64,000 bases of DNA. It comes from JAQGMV01 sp035626595. GTDB taxonomy: Bacteria; Pseudomonadota; Gammaproteobacteria; Burkholderiales; SG8-41. Shown here piece after piece: positions 8,701 to 17,796 of this stretch; position 1 is the first letter of the stretch; each line of letters begins with the position of its first letter. The DNA lies in assembly GCA_035626595.1 (NCBI GenBank), contig DASPNJ010000056.1:1-64000 (forward strand). Direction: 5' to 3'. The notes under the pieces were generated by a model. That model saw only the letters and a program-made list of their open reading frames with translations. It was not told the origin of the DNA and did not search any database. Both the position numbers and the translations under genes were made by a program.

Positions 8701-8752
8701 TTTCACCCCCATCCCCGACCCTTTCCCCGTCAAGGGGGAAGGGAAATTCGAC
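8701..8752. repeat. CCCTTTCCCC palindrome between mreC and mreD
   Basis: The spacer contains CACCCCCATCCCCGACCC followed by CCCTTTCCCCgtcaAGGGGGAAGGG, a near-perfect hairpin. It belongs to the same loose REP-like class as 4846-4892 and 47504-47584. It separates two otherwise tightly linked genes. Confidence 0.65.
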
Positions 8753-8775
8753 CGCGCGAGAGCGCGAACCTAAAG

Positions 8776-9288
8776 ATGGATGTAGTAGCCCGCCACGAGA
8801 TCCTCCTCCCGGTAAAGCCCGGGTTCATCGTCGCGACCCTCACCGGCGCCGTGCTGCTGAACATGATGCCGTGGACCGGCTGGATGGCCTGGCTGCGGCC
8901 CGATTTCGTGGCGCTCGTCGTCCTTTACTGGGTGATCGACCAGCCGCGCCGGGTGGGATTCATGGTCGCTTTCCTGCTCGGGTTGCTCGTGGACGTTGCG
9001 GAAGGCGCGCTGCTCGGCCAGCATGCGCTCTCGTATACGATCCTCACCTACGCGGGGATCGCGCTCGCGCGGCGGGTGCGCATGTTCAGCCCGGCCGCGC
9101 AGATGGTGCACGTGATACCGCTCTTTCTGCTGAACGACGTGGTGGTGATAGGCATCCGGATGCTCGCCGGCGCGGATTTCCCGGGTTACCGCTACTACAT
9201 CAGCGGCATCGTCGCCGGTGCGCTGTGGCCGCTGGTGGCGCTGCTGCTGAGACTGCCGCAGCGCCCGCGAGAGAACGACCATGGCTGA
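8776..9288 (+). CDS. mreD: rod-shape protein MreD
   Basis: Small integral membrane component of the elongasome (170 aa). Five or so hydrophobic helices are visible, with the conserved features MMPWTGWMAWLRPDFVALVVLYW in pieces and GLLVDVAEGALLGQHAL. The ATG at 8776 is chosen because the upstream open frame (from 8605) overlaps mreC and includes the palindromic spacer. The last 8 bases overlap the mrdA start. Confidence 0.94.
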   Translation: MDVVARHEILLPVKPGFIVATLTGAVLLNMMPWTGWMAWLRPDFVALVVLYWVIDQPRRVGFMVAFLLGLLVDVAEGALLGQHALSYTILTYAGIALARRVRMFSPAAQMVHVIPLFLLNDVVVIGIRMLAGADFPGYRYYISGIVAGALWPLVALLLRLPQRPRENDHG

Positions 9289-11179
9289 GCTCAACATCAC
9301 GCCGGGCGTGGAGCTGCGCGACGCCGAGCGCGAGCTGCACGGCTTCAGGCTGCGCCTGGGCATCGCGTCCACTTTCGTGGTGGTCATGTTCGGGCTGCTC
9401 TTCGCGCGCTTCATCTACCTGCAGCTCGTGATGCACGAGCACTACCACACGCTGGCGGAAGCGAACCGCATCTCGATCCTGCCGATCGTGCCCAACCGCG
9501 GCATCATCGTCGATCGCAACGGCGTCGTGCTCGCCACCAACTACTCCGCCTACACGCTGGAAATCACGCCGAGCAAGGTCGAGCACCTCGACAACACGAT
9601 CGAGGAGCTCGCGACGCTGGTCGAGATCAGCGCACGCGACCGCCGGCGCTTCAAGAAGCTGCTCGAGGAAAGCAAGCGCTTCGAGAGTCTGCCGATACGC
9701 ACGCGGCTGACCGACGAGGAGATCGCGCGCTTCGCCGCGCACAAGTACCGTTTTCCCGGCGTGGACGTGCGCGCGCGGCTGTTCCGCGAATACCCGCAGG
9801 GCGAGCTCTTCTCGCACGTGATCGGCCACATCGGGCGCATCAGCCAGAAGGACCTCGACCGCCTCGAGACCGAGGAGCGGCTGTCGAACTATCGTGGCAC
9901 CGACTACATCGGCAAGACCGGTCTCGAGTACAGCTACGAGGAGCACCTGCACGGCACGACCGGCGTCGAGCAGGTGGAAGTCGACTCGGGCGGACGGGCG
10001 GTGCGGTCGCTGTCGCGCACCTCGCCGATGTCGGGCAGCAATCTCGTGCTCAAGCTCGACGCGCGGCTGCAGGAAGTCGTGTATCGCGCGTTCGGCGAAC
10101 GCCGCGGCGCGCTGGTGGCGATCGAGCCCTCCACCGGCGGCGTGCTCGCGTTCGTGAGCAAGCCGGGCTTCGACCCGAATCTGTTCGTCGACGGCATCGA
10201 TCCGCAGAACTGGAACGAGCTTAATACCTCGCCCGACAAGCCGATGCTCAACCGGGCGATGAACGGCACGTATCCGCCGGGATCGACGTTCAAGCCCTTC
10301 ATGGCGCTGGCCGCGCTCTTTTTCGGCAAGCGCACGCCCTCGCAGGCGATCTCGGACCCGGGCTATTTCAACTTCGGCGGACACACTTTCCGCGACGACA
10401 AGGTCGGCGGCCACGGCTACGTGGACATGTACAAGTCCATCGTGGTGTCCTGCGACACGTACTACTACCACCTCGCGAACGACATGGGGATCGATCTCAT
10501 CTCCCGCTTCATGGGGATGCTCGGCTTCGGCAGCCGCACCGGGATCGACATCGCGGGCGAATCGACCGGGGTGCTGCCGTCGCAGGAATGGAAGATGCGC
10601 CGCTTCAAGCAGAAGTGGTACGCCGGCGAGACGATCAGCATCGGCATCGGACAGGGCTACAACTCGTATACGCCGCTCCAGCTTGCCGCGGCGACCGCCA
10701 CGCTCGCGAACGACGGCGTGATGTACCGGCCGCATATCGTCAATTACGTCGAAGACGTGCACAAGAAGGAGCGCACGTACATCGAACCGAAGCCGTGGCG
10801 CACGCTCGACGTCAGGCGGGAGCACATCTCCATCATCAGGAACGCGATGGTGGGCGTGAACCGGGAAGGCACCGGCGCTCGCGCGTTCGCGGGCGCGCCC
10901 TACACGCACGCGGGCAAGACGGGGACCGCGCAGGTGTACAGCCTCAAAGGCGACAAATACGTGGCCAGCCGCGTCGCCGAGCATCTTCGCGATCATGCGC
11001 TCTTCATCGCCTATGCGCCGGCGGACAAGCCGACGATCGCGCTCGCGGTGATCGTCGAGAACTCGGGCTTCGGCGCGCGCGCCGCCGCGCCGATCGCGCG
11101 GCAGGTGTTCGACTACTGGCTGCTCGGAAAGGAACCAGCACGCCCGGCCAAGGACGACGACGATGCACCCTCTCATTAG
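9281..11179 (+). CDS. mrdA: penicillin-binding protein 2 (elongasome transpeptidase)
   Basis: Class B PBP that cross-links peptidoglycan during elongation. In the 632-residue protein a membrane anchor (about 26-50) is followed by the dimerisation domain. The transpeptidase domain has the nucleophile Ser335 in PPGSTFKPF, SCDTYYY near residue 390 and KTG at 546-548 in HAGKTGTAQVY. It overlaps mreD by 8 bases and rodA by 17, which argues for tight coupling of the PBP2-RodA pair. The acidic tail KDDDDAPSH is encoded in the overlap with rodA. Confidence 0.97.
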   Translation: MAELNITPGVELRDAERELHGFRLRLGIASTFVVVMFGLLFARFIYLQLVMHEHYHTLAEANRISILPIVPNRGIIVDRNGVVLATNYSAYTLEITPSKVEHLDNTIEELATLVEISARDRRRFKKLLEESKRFESLPIRTRLTDEEIARFAAHKYRFPGVDVRARLFREYPQGELFSHVIGHIGRISQKDLDRLETEERLSNYRGTDYIGKTGLEYSYEEHLHGTTGVEQVEVDSGGRAVRSLSRTSPMSGSNLVLKLDARLQEVVYRAFGERRGALVAIEPSTGGVLAFVSKPGFDPNLFVDGIDPQNWNELNTSPDKPMLNRAMNGTYPPGSTFKPFMALAALFFGKRTPSQAISDPGYFNFGGHTFRDDKVGGHGYVDMYKSIVVSCDTYYYHLANDMGIDLISRFMGMLGFGSRTGIDIAGESTGVLPSQEWKMRRFKQKWYAGETISIGIGQGYNSYTPLQLAAATATLANDGVMYRPHIVNYVEDVHKKERTYIEPKPWRTLDVRREHISIIRNAMVGVNREGTGARAFAGAPYTHAGKTGTAQVYSLKGDKYVASRVAEHLRDHALFIAYAPADKPTIALAVIVENSGFGARAAAPIARQVFDYWLLGKEPARPAKDDDDAPSH

Positions 11180-12266
11180 GCGCGTCGGCCGCTTCTTCGC
11201 CGGGCATCTGGATCAGCCGCTGCTCGGGGCGGTGCTGCTGCTCATGTTCACGGGCCTGGTCGTGCTCTACAGCGCTTCGAACCAGAGCTTTCCGCGCATC
11301 TCCAGCCAGCTTCTCAACATGATGGTCGCGCTGGGCGTGATGTGGGTGTTCGCGAACATCCCGCCGCACTACCTCATGCGCCTGTCGGTGCCGGTATACA
11401 TCGTCGGCCTGATCCTGCTCCTCGGGGTCGCGTTCTTCGGCCAGATCGTCAACGGCGCGCGGCGCTGGCTGGACCTGGGCGTCACGCGCATCCAGCCTTC
11501 CGAGCTCATGAAGATCGCGGTGCCGCTGATGCTGGCGTGGTACTTCGACCGCTACGAAGCCACGCTGCGGCTCAAGAACTACGTGATCGGCGGCGTGCTC
11601 CTGATCATCCCGGTGCTGCTCATCGCCCGGCAGCCGGACCTCGGCACCGCCGTGCTCATTTTCGCGAGCGGCTGCTACGTGATTTTCCTGGCCGGCTTGT
11701 CCTGGCGCGTTATCGCGGCGCTCTTCGTCGCGGGTGCAGCGAGCCTCCCGGTGCTGTGGTCGGTGCTGCACGACTACCAGCGTCAGCGCCTGCTGACGCT
11801 GCTCGATCCGGCGAAGGACCCGCTCGGCGCCGGTTACCACACCATCCAGTCCACGATCGCGGTCGGGTCCGGCGGCATCGCCGGCAAAGGGTGGCTCTCG
11901 GGCTCGCAGACGCATCTCGATTTCATTCCGGAGCGCACGACCGACTTCATCTTCGCCGTGTACTCGGAGGAGTTCGGGCTCATCGGCACCGGCGTGCTGC
12001 TGATCCTGTTCCTGCTCGTCATTGCGCGCGGCGCGGCGATCACCCTGAACGCGCCGACGCTCTTCGCGCGGCTCCTGGGCGGCGCGATCACGCTCACCTT
12101 CTTCACCTACGCCTTCGTCAACATGGGCATGGTGAGCGGCATCCTGCCGGTGGTCGGCGTGCCGCTGCCGCTCGTGAGCTACGGCGGCACCTCGCTCGTG
12201 ACGATCTGCCTCGGATTCGGCATCCTCATGAGCATCCACACACACAGGAAGCTCGTACAGACGTGA
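11163..12266 (+). CDS. rodA: peptidoglycan glycosyltransferase RodA (SEDS family)
   Basis: Multi-pass SEDS glycosyltransferase that polymerises lipid II with PBP2. The 367 residues contain the family motifs GARRWLDLGVTRIQPSELMK and RQPDLGTAVLIF. The large periplasmic loop includes HTIQSTIAVGSGGIAGKG and ERTTDFIFAVYSEEFG, and the end has LPLVSYGGTSLV. The start lies within the end of mrdA. Confidence 0.97.
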   Translation: MHPLIRRVGRFFAGHLDQPLLGAVLLLMFTGLVVLYSASNQSFPRISSQLLNMMVALGVMWVFANIPPHYLMRLSVPVYIVGLILLLGVAFFGQIVNGARRWLDLGVTRIQPSELMKIAVPLMLAWYFDRYEATLRLKNYVIGGVLLIIPVLLIARQPDLGTAVLIFASGCYVIFLAGLSWRVIAALFVAGAASLPVLWSVLHDYQRQRLLTLLDPAKDPLGAGYHTIQSTIAVGSGGIAGKGWLSGSQTHLDFIPERTTDFIFAVYSEEFGLIGTGVLLILFLLVIARGAAITLNAPTLFARLLGGAITLTFFTYAFVNMGMVSGILPVVGVPLPLVSYGGTSLVTICLGFGILMSIHTHRKLVQT

Positions 12267-12276
12267 ACAACCCGTC

Positions 12277-12360
12277 GTCATTCCCGCGCAGGCGGGAATC
12301 CAGGCGCAGTTGAGCCCCGGCTGGAGCCGGTTCTGGACCCCCGCCTCCGCGGGGGTGACG
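12277..12360. repeat. paired REP-like palindromes between rodA and rlpA
   Basis: First palindrome: ATTCCCGCGCAGGCGGGAAT (about 12280-12299). Second: CCCCCGCCTCCGCGGGGGTG (about 12338-12357). They are separated by about 38 bases. The same pair, with the same flanks (GTCATT, TCCAG, TGGAC, GTGACGG), recurs at 36264-36332 in front of ahcY. The right palindrome overlaps possible rlpA start codons. Confidence 0.85.
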
Positions 12361-13446
12361 GTTACGGCATCTGCGCTTGCATTCGTGGCAGCTCTGGCCG
12401 GTTGCGCGAGCGCGCCACGGCAATCCGAACCATCAGCACGAACCGAGCGTCCGGCACCCCGCATCTCGCGCGCGCCTTCGACGGCGCCGAGCCAGCCGGC
12501 GCCGCCCCGTACCCCGCGCGGCGGCGGTTACTACCTCGACGACGGTCCTGGCGACGCTCCACCGGCGGATCTCGAGAGCGTTCCCGAGCCGGTGCCGCAG
12601 CTCGAGCCGCTCGTGCGCGGCACAATGCGGCCCTACGTCGTGCTGGGACAGACCTTCACGCCGATGACCGAGCTGACGCCGTACAAAGCGCGCGGTGTCG
12701 CGACCTGGTACGGACGCCGCTATCACGGCAAGCCGACGTCTTCGGGCGAGATCTACGACATGTACGCGATCAGCGCGGCGCATCCGACGCTGCCGATACC
12801 GAGCTACGCGCGGGTCACGAACGTCGCCAACGGCCGTTCGGTGATCGTACGGATCAACGACCGCGGGCCCTTCCTCGACAACCGGCTGATCGATCTTTCG
12901 TACACCGCCGCACACCGGCTCGGCGTCCTCGCCGGCGGCAGCGCGGTGGTCGAGGTGGAATCGATCATTCCCGACGCGGGCAGCGGCACGATGCTCGCGA
13001 GCGCGCCGCGTTCACGCGCCGCAGCGGCGAGATCCGCGGCCGTTGCGCGTGCAGTCGCATCGCCGCCGGCGGCAGTGGCTTCCGCACCGCCACGCGCGGC
13101 CGAAGACGCCGACCCGATACTCGCGATCGCCATGGCCGCGCGGCACATCCACCCCGCCGCGGCCGCGGATGCCATGCCGGCGGTCGCTCCGGCGCCGAAG
13201 GAAACGCCGCCCGATCCCACCGGTATCTATCTCCAGCTCGGGGCGTTCGGCTCGCGCGAAAACGCCGAGAGCTATCTCATGCGCGCCCGGGTGCAGTTCG
13301 ACTGGCTGGCCGAACGGCTGCAGGTGCGCGCTCGCGAAGGCCTCTACCGCGTGCACGCCGGGCCGTATGCGTCGCACGCGGATGCGCGGCAGGCGGCGGA
13401 GCGCATTGCGTTGACGCTGGGCAGCCGCCCGATGGTAAGCCGCTGA
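12310..13446 (+). CDS. rlpA: septal-ring lytic transglycosylase RlpA family lipoprotein
   Basis: Outer-membrane lipoprotein that cleaves denuded glycan strands. A lipoprotein signal ends in FVAALAGC. A proline-rich linker leads to the double-psi beta-barrel domain (GVATWYGRRYHGKPTSSGE to RINDRGPFLDNRLIDLSY), and the C terminus is a SPOR domain (YLQLGAFGSRENAESYL). The start is uncertain. TTG at 12310 gives a positively charged n-region but reads through a REP palindrome (peptide RFWTPASAGVTV). GTG at 12355 lies inside that palindrome and gives a shorter signal. Last gene of the mre operon. Confidence 0.9.
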   Translation: MSPGWSRFWTPASAGVTVTASALAFVAALAGCASAPRQSEPSARTERPAPRISRAPSTAPSQPAPPRTPRGGGYYLDDGPGDAPPADLESVPEPVPQLEPLVRGTMRPYVVLGQTFTPMTELTPYKARGVATWYGRRYHGKPTSSGEIYDMYAISAAHPTLPIPSYARVTNVANGRSVIVRINDRGPFLDNRLIDLSYTAAHRLGVLAGGSAVVEVESIIPDAGSGTMLASAPRSRAAAARSAAVARAVASPPAAVASAPPRAAEDADPILAIAMAARHIHPAAAADAMPAVAPAPKETPPDPTGIYLQLGAFGSRENAESYLMRARVQFDWLAERLQVRAREGLYRVHAGPYASHADARQAAERIALTLGSRPMVSR

Positions 13447-13454
13447 CGCGTCTT

Positions 13455-13524
13455 ACCGGTGCTGCTGCAGGGCCGGTGAACGAACAGAAGGAAACCGATG
13501 ATGGTTTCCCTCGGTAACCTCCCT
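13455..13524 (+). repeat. two-hairpin 3'-end element, copy A1 (after rlpA)
   Basis: Hairpin 1 is ACCGG...CCGGT. It is followed by GTGAACGAACAG and hairpin 2 (AAGGAAACC-gatgat-GGTTTCCCT), then CGGTAACCTCCCT. It begins 8 bases after the rlpA stop, in the sense orientation of rlpA, between the convergent rlpA and hslU. One of eight related elements in the window. Confidence 0.8.
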
Positions 13525-13532
13525 GCCTTCGG

Positions 13533-14849
13533 CTAGAGCACGTAGCGGGCGAGGTCTTCGGAGCCGGCGAGGTCTTTCAGCCGCTCGTCGACGTACGCGG
13601 AGTCCACGACGATCGTCTCGCCGCCATGCTTCGCGGCATTGAACGAGATGTCCTCGAGCAGCCGCTCCATGACGGTGTAGAGGCGCCGCGCGCCGATGTT
13701 CTCGGTCTTTTCGTTCACCTGCCATGCGATCTCGGCCAGACGCCGGATCGCTTCCGGGCGGAAGTCGAGCTTCACGTTCTCCGTCGCGAGCAGCGCCTCG
13801 TACTGACGCACGAGGCAGGCGTCGGTGTTGGTCAGGATCTGCTCGAAATCGGTGACGGACAGGCTCGCGAGCTCGACGCGGATCGGGAAGCGGCCCTGGA
13901 GCTCCGGAATGAGATCCGACGGCTTCGACAGATGGAATGCGCCGCTCGCGATGAACAGAATGTGATCGGTCTTGATCATGCCGTATTTCGTCGAGACCGT
14001 CGTGCCTTCGACCAGCGGCAGGAGGTCGCGCTGCACGCCCTGACGCGAGACATCCGCGCCGTGCGTCTCGGACCGGCTCGTGATCTTGTCCATCTCGTCG
14101 AGAAACACGATGCCGTTCTGCTCGACGTTGCGGAGCGCCTGCGATTTCAGGTCGTCGTCGTTCACGAGCTTCGCAGCCTCCTCGTCGGTGAGGAGCTTCA
14201 TCGCGTCGCGGATCTTCAACTTCCGCACGCGCTTACGGGTCTGTCCGAGGTTCTGGAACATGTTCTGGATCTGCGCGGTGAGATCCTCCATGCCGGGCGG
14301 CGCGAAGATCTCCATGGACGTCTGCAGCGCGGAGGTCTCGATCTCGATCTCCTTGTCGTCGAGATCGCCTTCGCGCAGCTTCTTGCGGAATTTCTGGCGC
14401 GTGGCCGAGTCGCTCTCGACGGCCGACCCGGAGTAATCGCGCGCGGCCGGGAGCAGCACGTCGAGGACGCGGTCCTCTGCGAGGTCCTCGGCCTGGTGGC
14501 GCACTTTGCGCGTGGCGTGCTCGCGCGCTTCCTTGATCGCGGTCTCGACGAGATCGCGCACGATCGTGTCGACGTCGCGCCCGACGTAGCCGACCTCCGT
14601 GAACTTCGTCGCTTCGACTTTCACGAACGGTGCATCGGCAAGCCGCGCCAGCCGCCGCGCGATCTCCGTCTTGCCGACACCGGTTGGCCCGATCATCAGG
14701 ATGTTCTTCGGCGTGATCTCCTGGCGCAGCGGGTCGCCCACCTGCTGCCGGCGCCAGCGATTGCGCAGCGCGACCGCGACGGCGCGCTTCGCGTCCGCCT
14801 GGCCGATGATGTGTTTATCCAGCTCGTGAACGATTTCTTGCGGAGTCAT
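13533..14849 (-). CDS. hslU: HslU ATPase subunit of the HslUV protease
   Basis: AAA+ unfoldase that feeds substrates to HslV. Walker A GPTGVGKT is at residues 54-61 and Walker B IVFLDEMDK is near 250. The inserted I-domain lies between them. Sensor and C-terminal motifs include the ending EDLARYVL, the tail that docks into HslV. Full length at 438 residues. It starts 12 bases after the hslV stop, so hslVU is an operon. Confidence 0.97.
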   Translation of the reverse strand: MTPQEIVHELDKHIIGQADAKRAVAVALRNRWRRQQVGDPLRQEITPKNILMIGPTGVGKTEIARRLARLADAPFVKVEATKFTEVGYVGRDVDTIVRDLVETAIKEAREHATRKVRHQAEDLAEDRVLDVLLPAARDYSGSAVESDSATRQKFRKKLREGDLDDKEIEIETSALQTSMEIFAPPGMEDLTAQIQNMFQNLGQTRKRVRKLKIRDAMKLLTDEEAAKLVNDDDLKSQALRNVEQNGIVFLDEMDKITSRSETHGADVSRQGVQRDLLPLVEGTTVSTKYGMIKTDHILFIASGAFHLSKPSDLIPELQGRFPIRVELASLSVTDFEQILTNTDACLVRQYEALLATENVKLDFRPEAIRRLAEIAWQVNEKTENIGARRLYTVMERLLEDISFNAAKHGGETIVVDSAYVDERLKDLAGSEDLARYVL

Positions 14850-14861
14850 TGAACGCGGACG

Positions 14862-15401
14862 CTACAGCGTTTCGATCGTGTGTTGCTGGTTGGTGTAGAT
14901 GCACAGCTCGCCGGCGATCGTGAGCGCGCGCTTCACGATCTCCTCCGCACCGAGATCGGTATTGTCGAGCAGCGCTTTCGCCGCGGCCTGCGCGTAGGGA
15001 CCGCCGCTGCCGATCGCGATCAGGCCCTGCTCGGGCTCGAGCACGTCGCCGCTGCCGGTGATGATGAGCGAGGCATCGCGGTCGGCGACCGCGAGCATCG
15101 CCTCGAGCCGTCGCAGGATACGGTCGGTACGCCAGTCCTTGGCGAGCTCGACGGCCGAGCGCGTGAGATTCCCCTGATGCTTCTCGAGCTTCGCCTCGAA
15201 GCGCTCGAACAGCGTGAACGCGTCCGCGGTGCCGCCCGCGAACCCGGCGAGGATGCGGTCCTGATGGAGCCGACGGACCTTGCGCGCGCTCGCTTTGACG
15301 ATCACGTTACCGAGCGTCACCTGACCGTCGCCGCCGAGCGCAACGGTCTTGCCGCGACGAACGGAAAGGATGGTCGTGCCGTGAAAGGTGGTTTCGCTCA
15401 T
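14862..15401 (-). CDS. hslV: HslV peptidase subunit
   Basis: Proteasome-like threonine peptidase. The 179-residue precursor starts MSETTFHG, then TTILSVRRG, so the catalytic residue is Thr9 after removal of an 8-residue propeptide. Short propeptides ending HG are usual in betaproteobacterial HslV. GFAGGTADAFTLFERFEAKL and the ending IYTNQQHTIE confirm the family. Open frame upstream of 15401 is unlike HslV and was excluded. Confidence 0.96.
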   Translation of the reverse strand: MSETTFHGTTILSVRRGKTVALGGDGQVTLGNVIVKASARKVRRLHQDRILAGFAGGTADAFTLFERFEAKLEKHQGNLTRSAVELAKDWRTDRILRRLEAMLAVADRDASLIITGSGDVLEPEQGLIAIGSGGPYAQAAAKALLDNTDLGAEEIVKRALTIAGELCIYTNQQHTIETL

Positions 15402-15505
15402 GGGAATGGGGCTGCGGAGGAGAAAGCCTGCGGGACCCGGGAAAGATGGGGCCGCCGGCCGGTACTTCAATGCCGAATTATAGCGTCCGCGGCCCCGGCA
15501 ACGCC

Positions 15506-17401
15506 TCAGAGCTCGAGCGCGACCTCGATGCGCACGCGGCGTCCGCGACCGGGAAATCCGATGAACTGCTCGTGGTTTCGATCGAGCAGATTGTCGAGCC
15601 CGAGCGCGACGCGCACGCCGCGCAGGGTATACGCCACCGACGCATCGACGAGCAGATATGGAGGCAGGTATGTCGCGCCCGTCGGGATGGATGAATCGAA
15701 CACGCGCCCGACCCACGAGCCGAGGACCGACGCGGTGAGTTGCGGTGTCACGTCGTACGACGCGCTCGAGGTCGCGCGAAACCGCGGGCGGCTGCGCAGC
15801 GCCGGGACCCCGGAGGGTAGCTCGAACTCGAGCCCCGTCGCGCCTGCGGAGACGCGCAGGCGATCGTTTATGCGTGCGTTCGCGGCGACATCGTAGCCGC
15901 TCACTTCGACCGTGGTGCGGTTCACGAGCCGCGGCGGCGGCCCGGCGTCGAAATCGACGAGATCGCGGTACTGCGACCGGAATACCGCCGCGCGGTACGA
16001 CAGCGGGCGTGCGTCAGCGTCCGACGCCACGCTCACTTCCAGCGTACGGCTGCGCTCGGGCACCAGGCCCGGATTGCCGACGAGCGGGTGACCGAGCGCG
16101 AAGAAGCTGGGCGGCTTGAAACCCGTACCGTAGTTGACGGCGAGGGTGGCCGCCGCAGCCGCGCGGTATCGAAGACCCGTCTGAAACGTCGTGTGCGTGC
16201 CGTGCGCATCCGTCGCGTCCGCGCGCACGCCGGCCTGCGCGCTCACGGCGCCGGTGATTTTCGCCCGCGCTTCCGAAAACAACGAACGCGTATCGCGCTC
16301 GAGCGCGAAGTTCGCGGGCATCTGCACCGGACCGAAAAAGAGCGTGCTCAGCACGTCGCCCTGCTCGCGTTCGTATTGCGCGCCGACGAGCGCCTGCGTG
16401 CCGGCGGCCTCGCCGAATGCGGCGATCGCACCGGCCGCCCAGCGGCGGTAGCGCGAAGCCGATGACGTTCGCGGCAGACCGAACGGGTCGCGCACGCCCG
16501 GCGCGACGCCAGGCGATTCGAGATCCGCATCCTGCTCGAAGAGATTCGAGTACAGCCGCAGCGAGCCCCAGCGCGTCGGCAGCTCGCCGCCAAGCGCGGC
16601 GATGACGCCGTCGGTGTCGCGCCGTTCGAGCTCCCGTAGAACCGCCAGACGCGGGCCGCCGCTATCCTCGGGGAAAGCGCCGCTCTCGTGACGCTGGAGG
16701 CGCACCCACGCGTTCGCCGAAAACGCCGCAGGATCTCCCGCGTCGAGCCGCAGCGTACCCGTGCGAAGCCGCGCGAACGCATCACCGGACCTGTGCCCGT
16801 CGTTCAGCGTCGCGCCGGACGCCGTGAGCGCCACGCCATCCGATACCACCGTGCCGCTCGCGAATACCGTGCGAAAGCCGTCCCCGCCGATCCCGCCGCC
16901 GAGGCGCACGCGGTTCTCGCGCGGTACGCGCGTAATCAGGTTCAGCACGCCGGCCATCGCGTCCGCGCCATAGATCGCCGAGGACGCGCCGGGAAGGACC
17001 TCCACGCGCGCGATCGTCCGCGGGTCGATGAGCGAGAGATCGATGCCGCCGCCGCGCGGATTCGTCGGATCGCTCACTTTGACGCCATCGATCATCACCG
17101 CGGTGTGGCTGGGATCCGCACCCCGCAGATACACCGCCGCGAAACCGCCGGGCGCTCCCGGCTGATCGACGTACAGGGTGGCCGTATTGCGCAGAAGCTG
17201 CGGCAGATTGGCAGCCGCGCGGCTCCTCACCTCGGCTTGCGGAATGACGACGACCGACTGCGACACCGGCGCTTCCGACTGCGGCAGGTGCGTGCCGGTC
17301 ACGACCACCGGCTGCAGCATCGGCGGCTCGGCGGCGTGCGCGTGTGTTGCGCAGGCGATCATCGCCGCCGCAGCGACGGCGACGGCACTGCGCTTACGCA
17401 A
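15506..17401 (-). CDS. BtuB-like TonB-dependent outer-membrane receptor
   Basis: 631-residue receptor. A signal peptide (RKRSAVAVAAAAMIACATHAHA in two pieces) is followed by the TonB box-like PVVVTGTHL. The plug domain carries NLPQLLRNTATLYV, VYLRGADPSHTAVMIDGVKV and GASSAIYGADAMAGVLNL. The rest is a 22-strand barrel of BtuB type. The TTG at 17401 is chosen: it follows the cytochrome stop by two bases and has AAAGGCGG upstream. The C terminus (VALEL) lacks the usual final aromatic residue. No cobalamin riboswitch is visible, and the neighbours suggest a ligand other than B12, possibly PQQ. Confidence 0.88.
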   Translation of the reverse strand: MRKRSAVAVAAAAMIACATHAHAAEPPMLQPVVVTGTHLPQSEAPVSQSVVVIPQAEVRSRAAANLPQLLRNTATLYVDQPGAPGGFAAVYLRGADPSHTAVMIDGVKVSDPTNPRGGGIDLSLIDPRTIARVEVLPGASSAIYGADAMAGVLNLITRVPRENRVRLGGGIGGDGFRTVFASGTVVSDGVALTASGATLNDGHRSGDAFARLRTGTLRLDAGDPAAFSANAWVRLQRHESGAFPEDSGGPRLAVLRELERRDTDGVIAALGGELPTRWGSLRLYSNLFEQDADLESPGVAPGVRDPFGLPRTSSASRYRRWAAGAIAAFGEAAGTQALVGAQYEREQGDVLSTLFFGPVQMPANFALERDTRSLFSEARAKITGAVSAQAGVRADATDAHGTHTTFQTGLRYRAAAAATLAVNYGTGFKPPSFFALGHPLVGNPGLVPERSRTLEVSVASDADARPLSYRAAVFRSQYRDLVDFDAGPPPRLVNRTTVEVSGYDVAANARINDRLRVSAGATGLEFELPSGVPALRSRPRFRATSSASYDVTPQLTASVLGSWVGRVFDSSIPTGATYLPPYLLVDASVAYTLRGVRVALGLDNLLDRNHEQFIGFPGRGRRVRIEVALEL

Positions 17402-17403
17402 CG

Positions 17404-17796
17404 TCAGCCGCCTTTCGCCTGCGGGTTGCGGTCTTTGGGGTAGTGGTGGCGCAGGTAAACGATGTAATTCAGGAGATCGTCGAGCTCGGCGTCGCTCAAC
17501 TGATCCTCGCTGAATGCGGGCATCGCGCCGAGGCCGACGCGGGTCTGCAGACGCATCAGGAATTTCGGCAGCGGCTTGTCGTTGAACGGCGGCGCGAGGC
17601 CGCCTTCGCCTTCGAGGTGGCACTTGTAGCAGTGCCGGTCGAACAGGAGCCGCCCGCGCTCGAGCGCGGGGTCGGTGAGCGTCATCGGCCCGACGAGCGG
17701 TTCCGAACGCTTCACCGGATGGCATGCCGCCAGCGTCGCAGCCAGGGCGACGATCATCGCGCCCGCGGCTGCGCGATTCGCAAATATCCGTTTCAC
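17404..17796 (-). CDS. monohaem c-type cytochrome lipoprotein
   Basis: 130-residue class I cytochrome c. The signal (AMIVALAATLAAC) is a type II lipobox, then CYKCH binds haem and MPAFS carries the likely distal Met. The GTG at 17796 overlaps the upstream stop (GTGA) and is preceded by a strong GGAGGTG ribosome site, which fixes the start. It lies between a beta-propeller dehydrogenase-like lipoprotein and a TonB receptor. It is a natural candidate for electron acceptor to that propeller protein (inference). Confidence 0.88.
   Translation of the reverse strand: MKRIFANRAAAGAMIVALAATLAACHPVKRSEPLVGPMTLTDPALERGRLLFDRHCYKCHLEGEGGLAPPFNDKPLPKFLMRLQTRVGLGAMPAFSEDQLSDAELDDLLNYIVYLRHHYPKDRNPQAKGG

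Noticed and set aside
9200..11176. Long open frame (658 codons) on the strand opposite mrdA
   Set aside because: It mirrors mrdA codon by codon, has no recognisable domain and is rich in Arg/Ala/Val/Asp, as expected from antisense GC-rich DNA.
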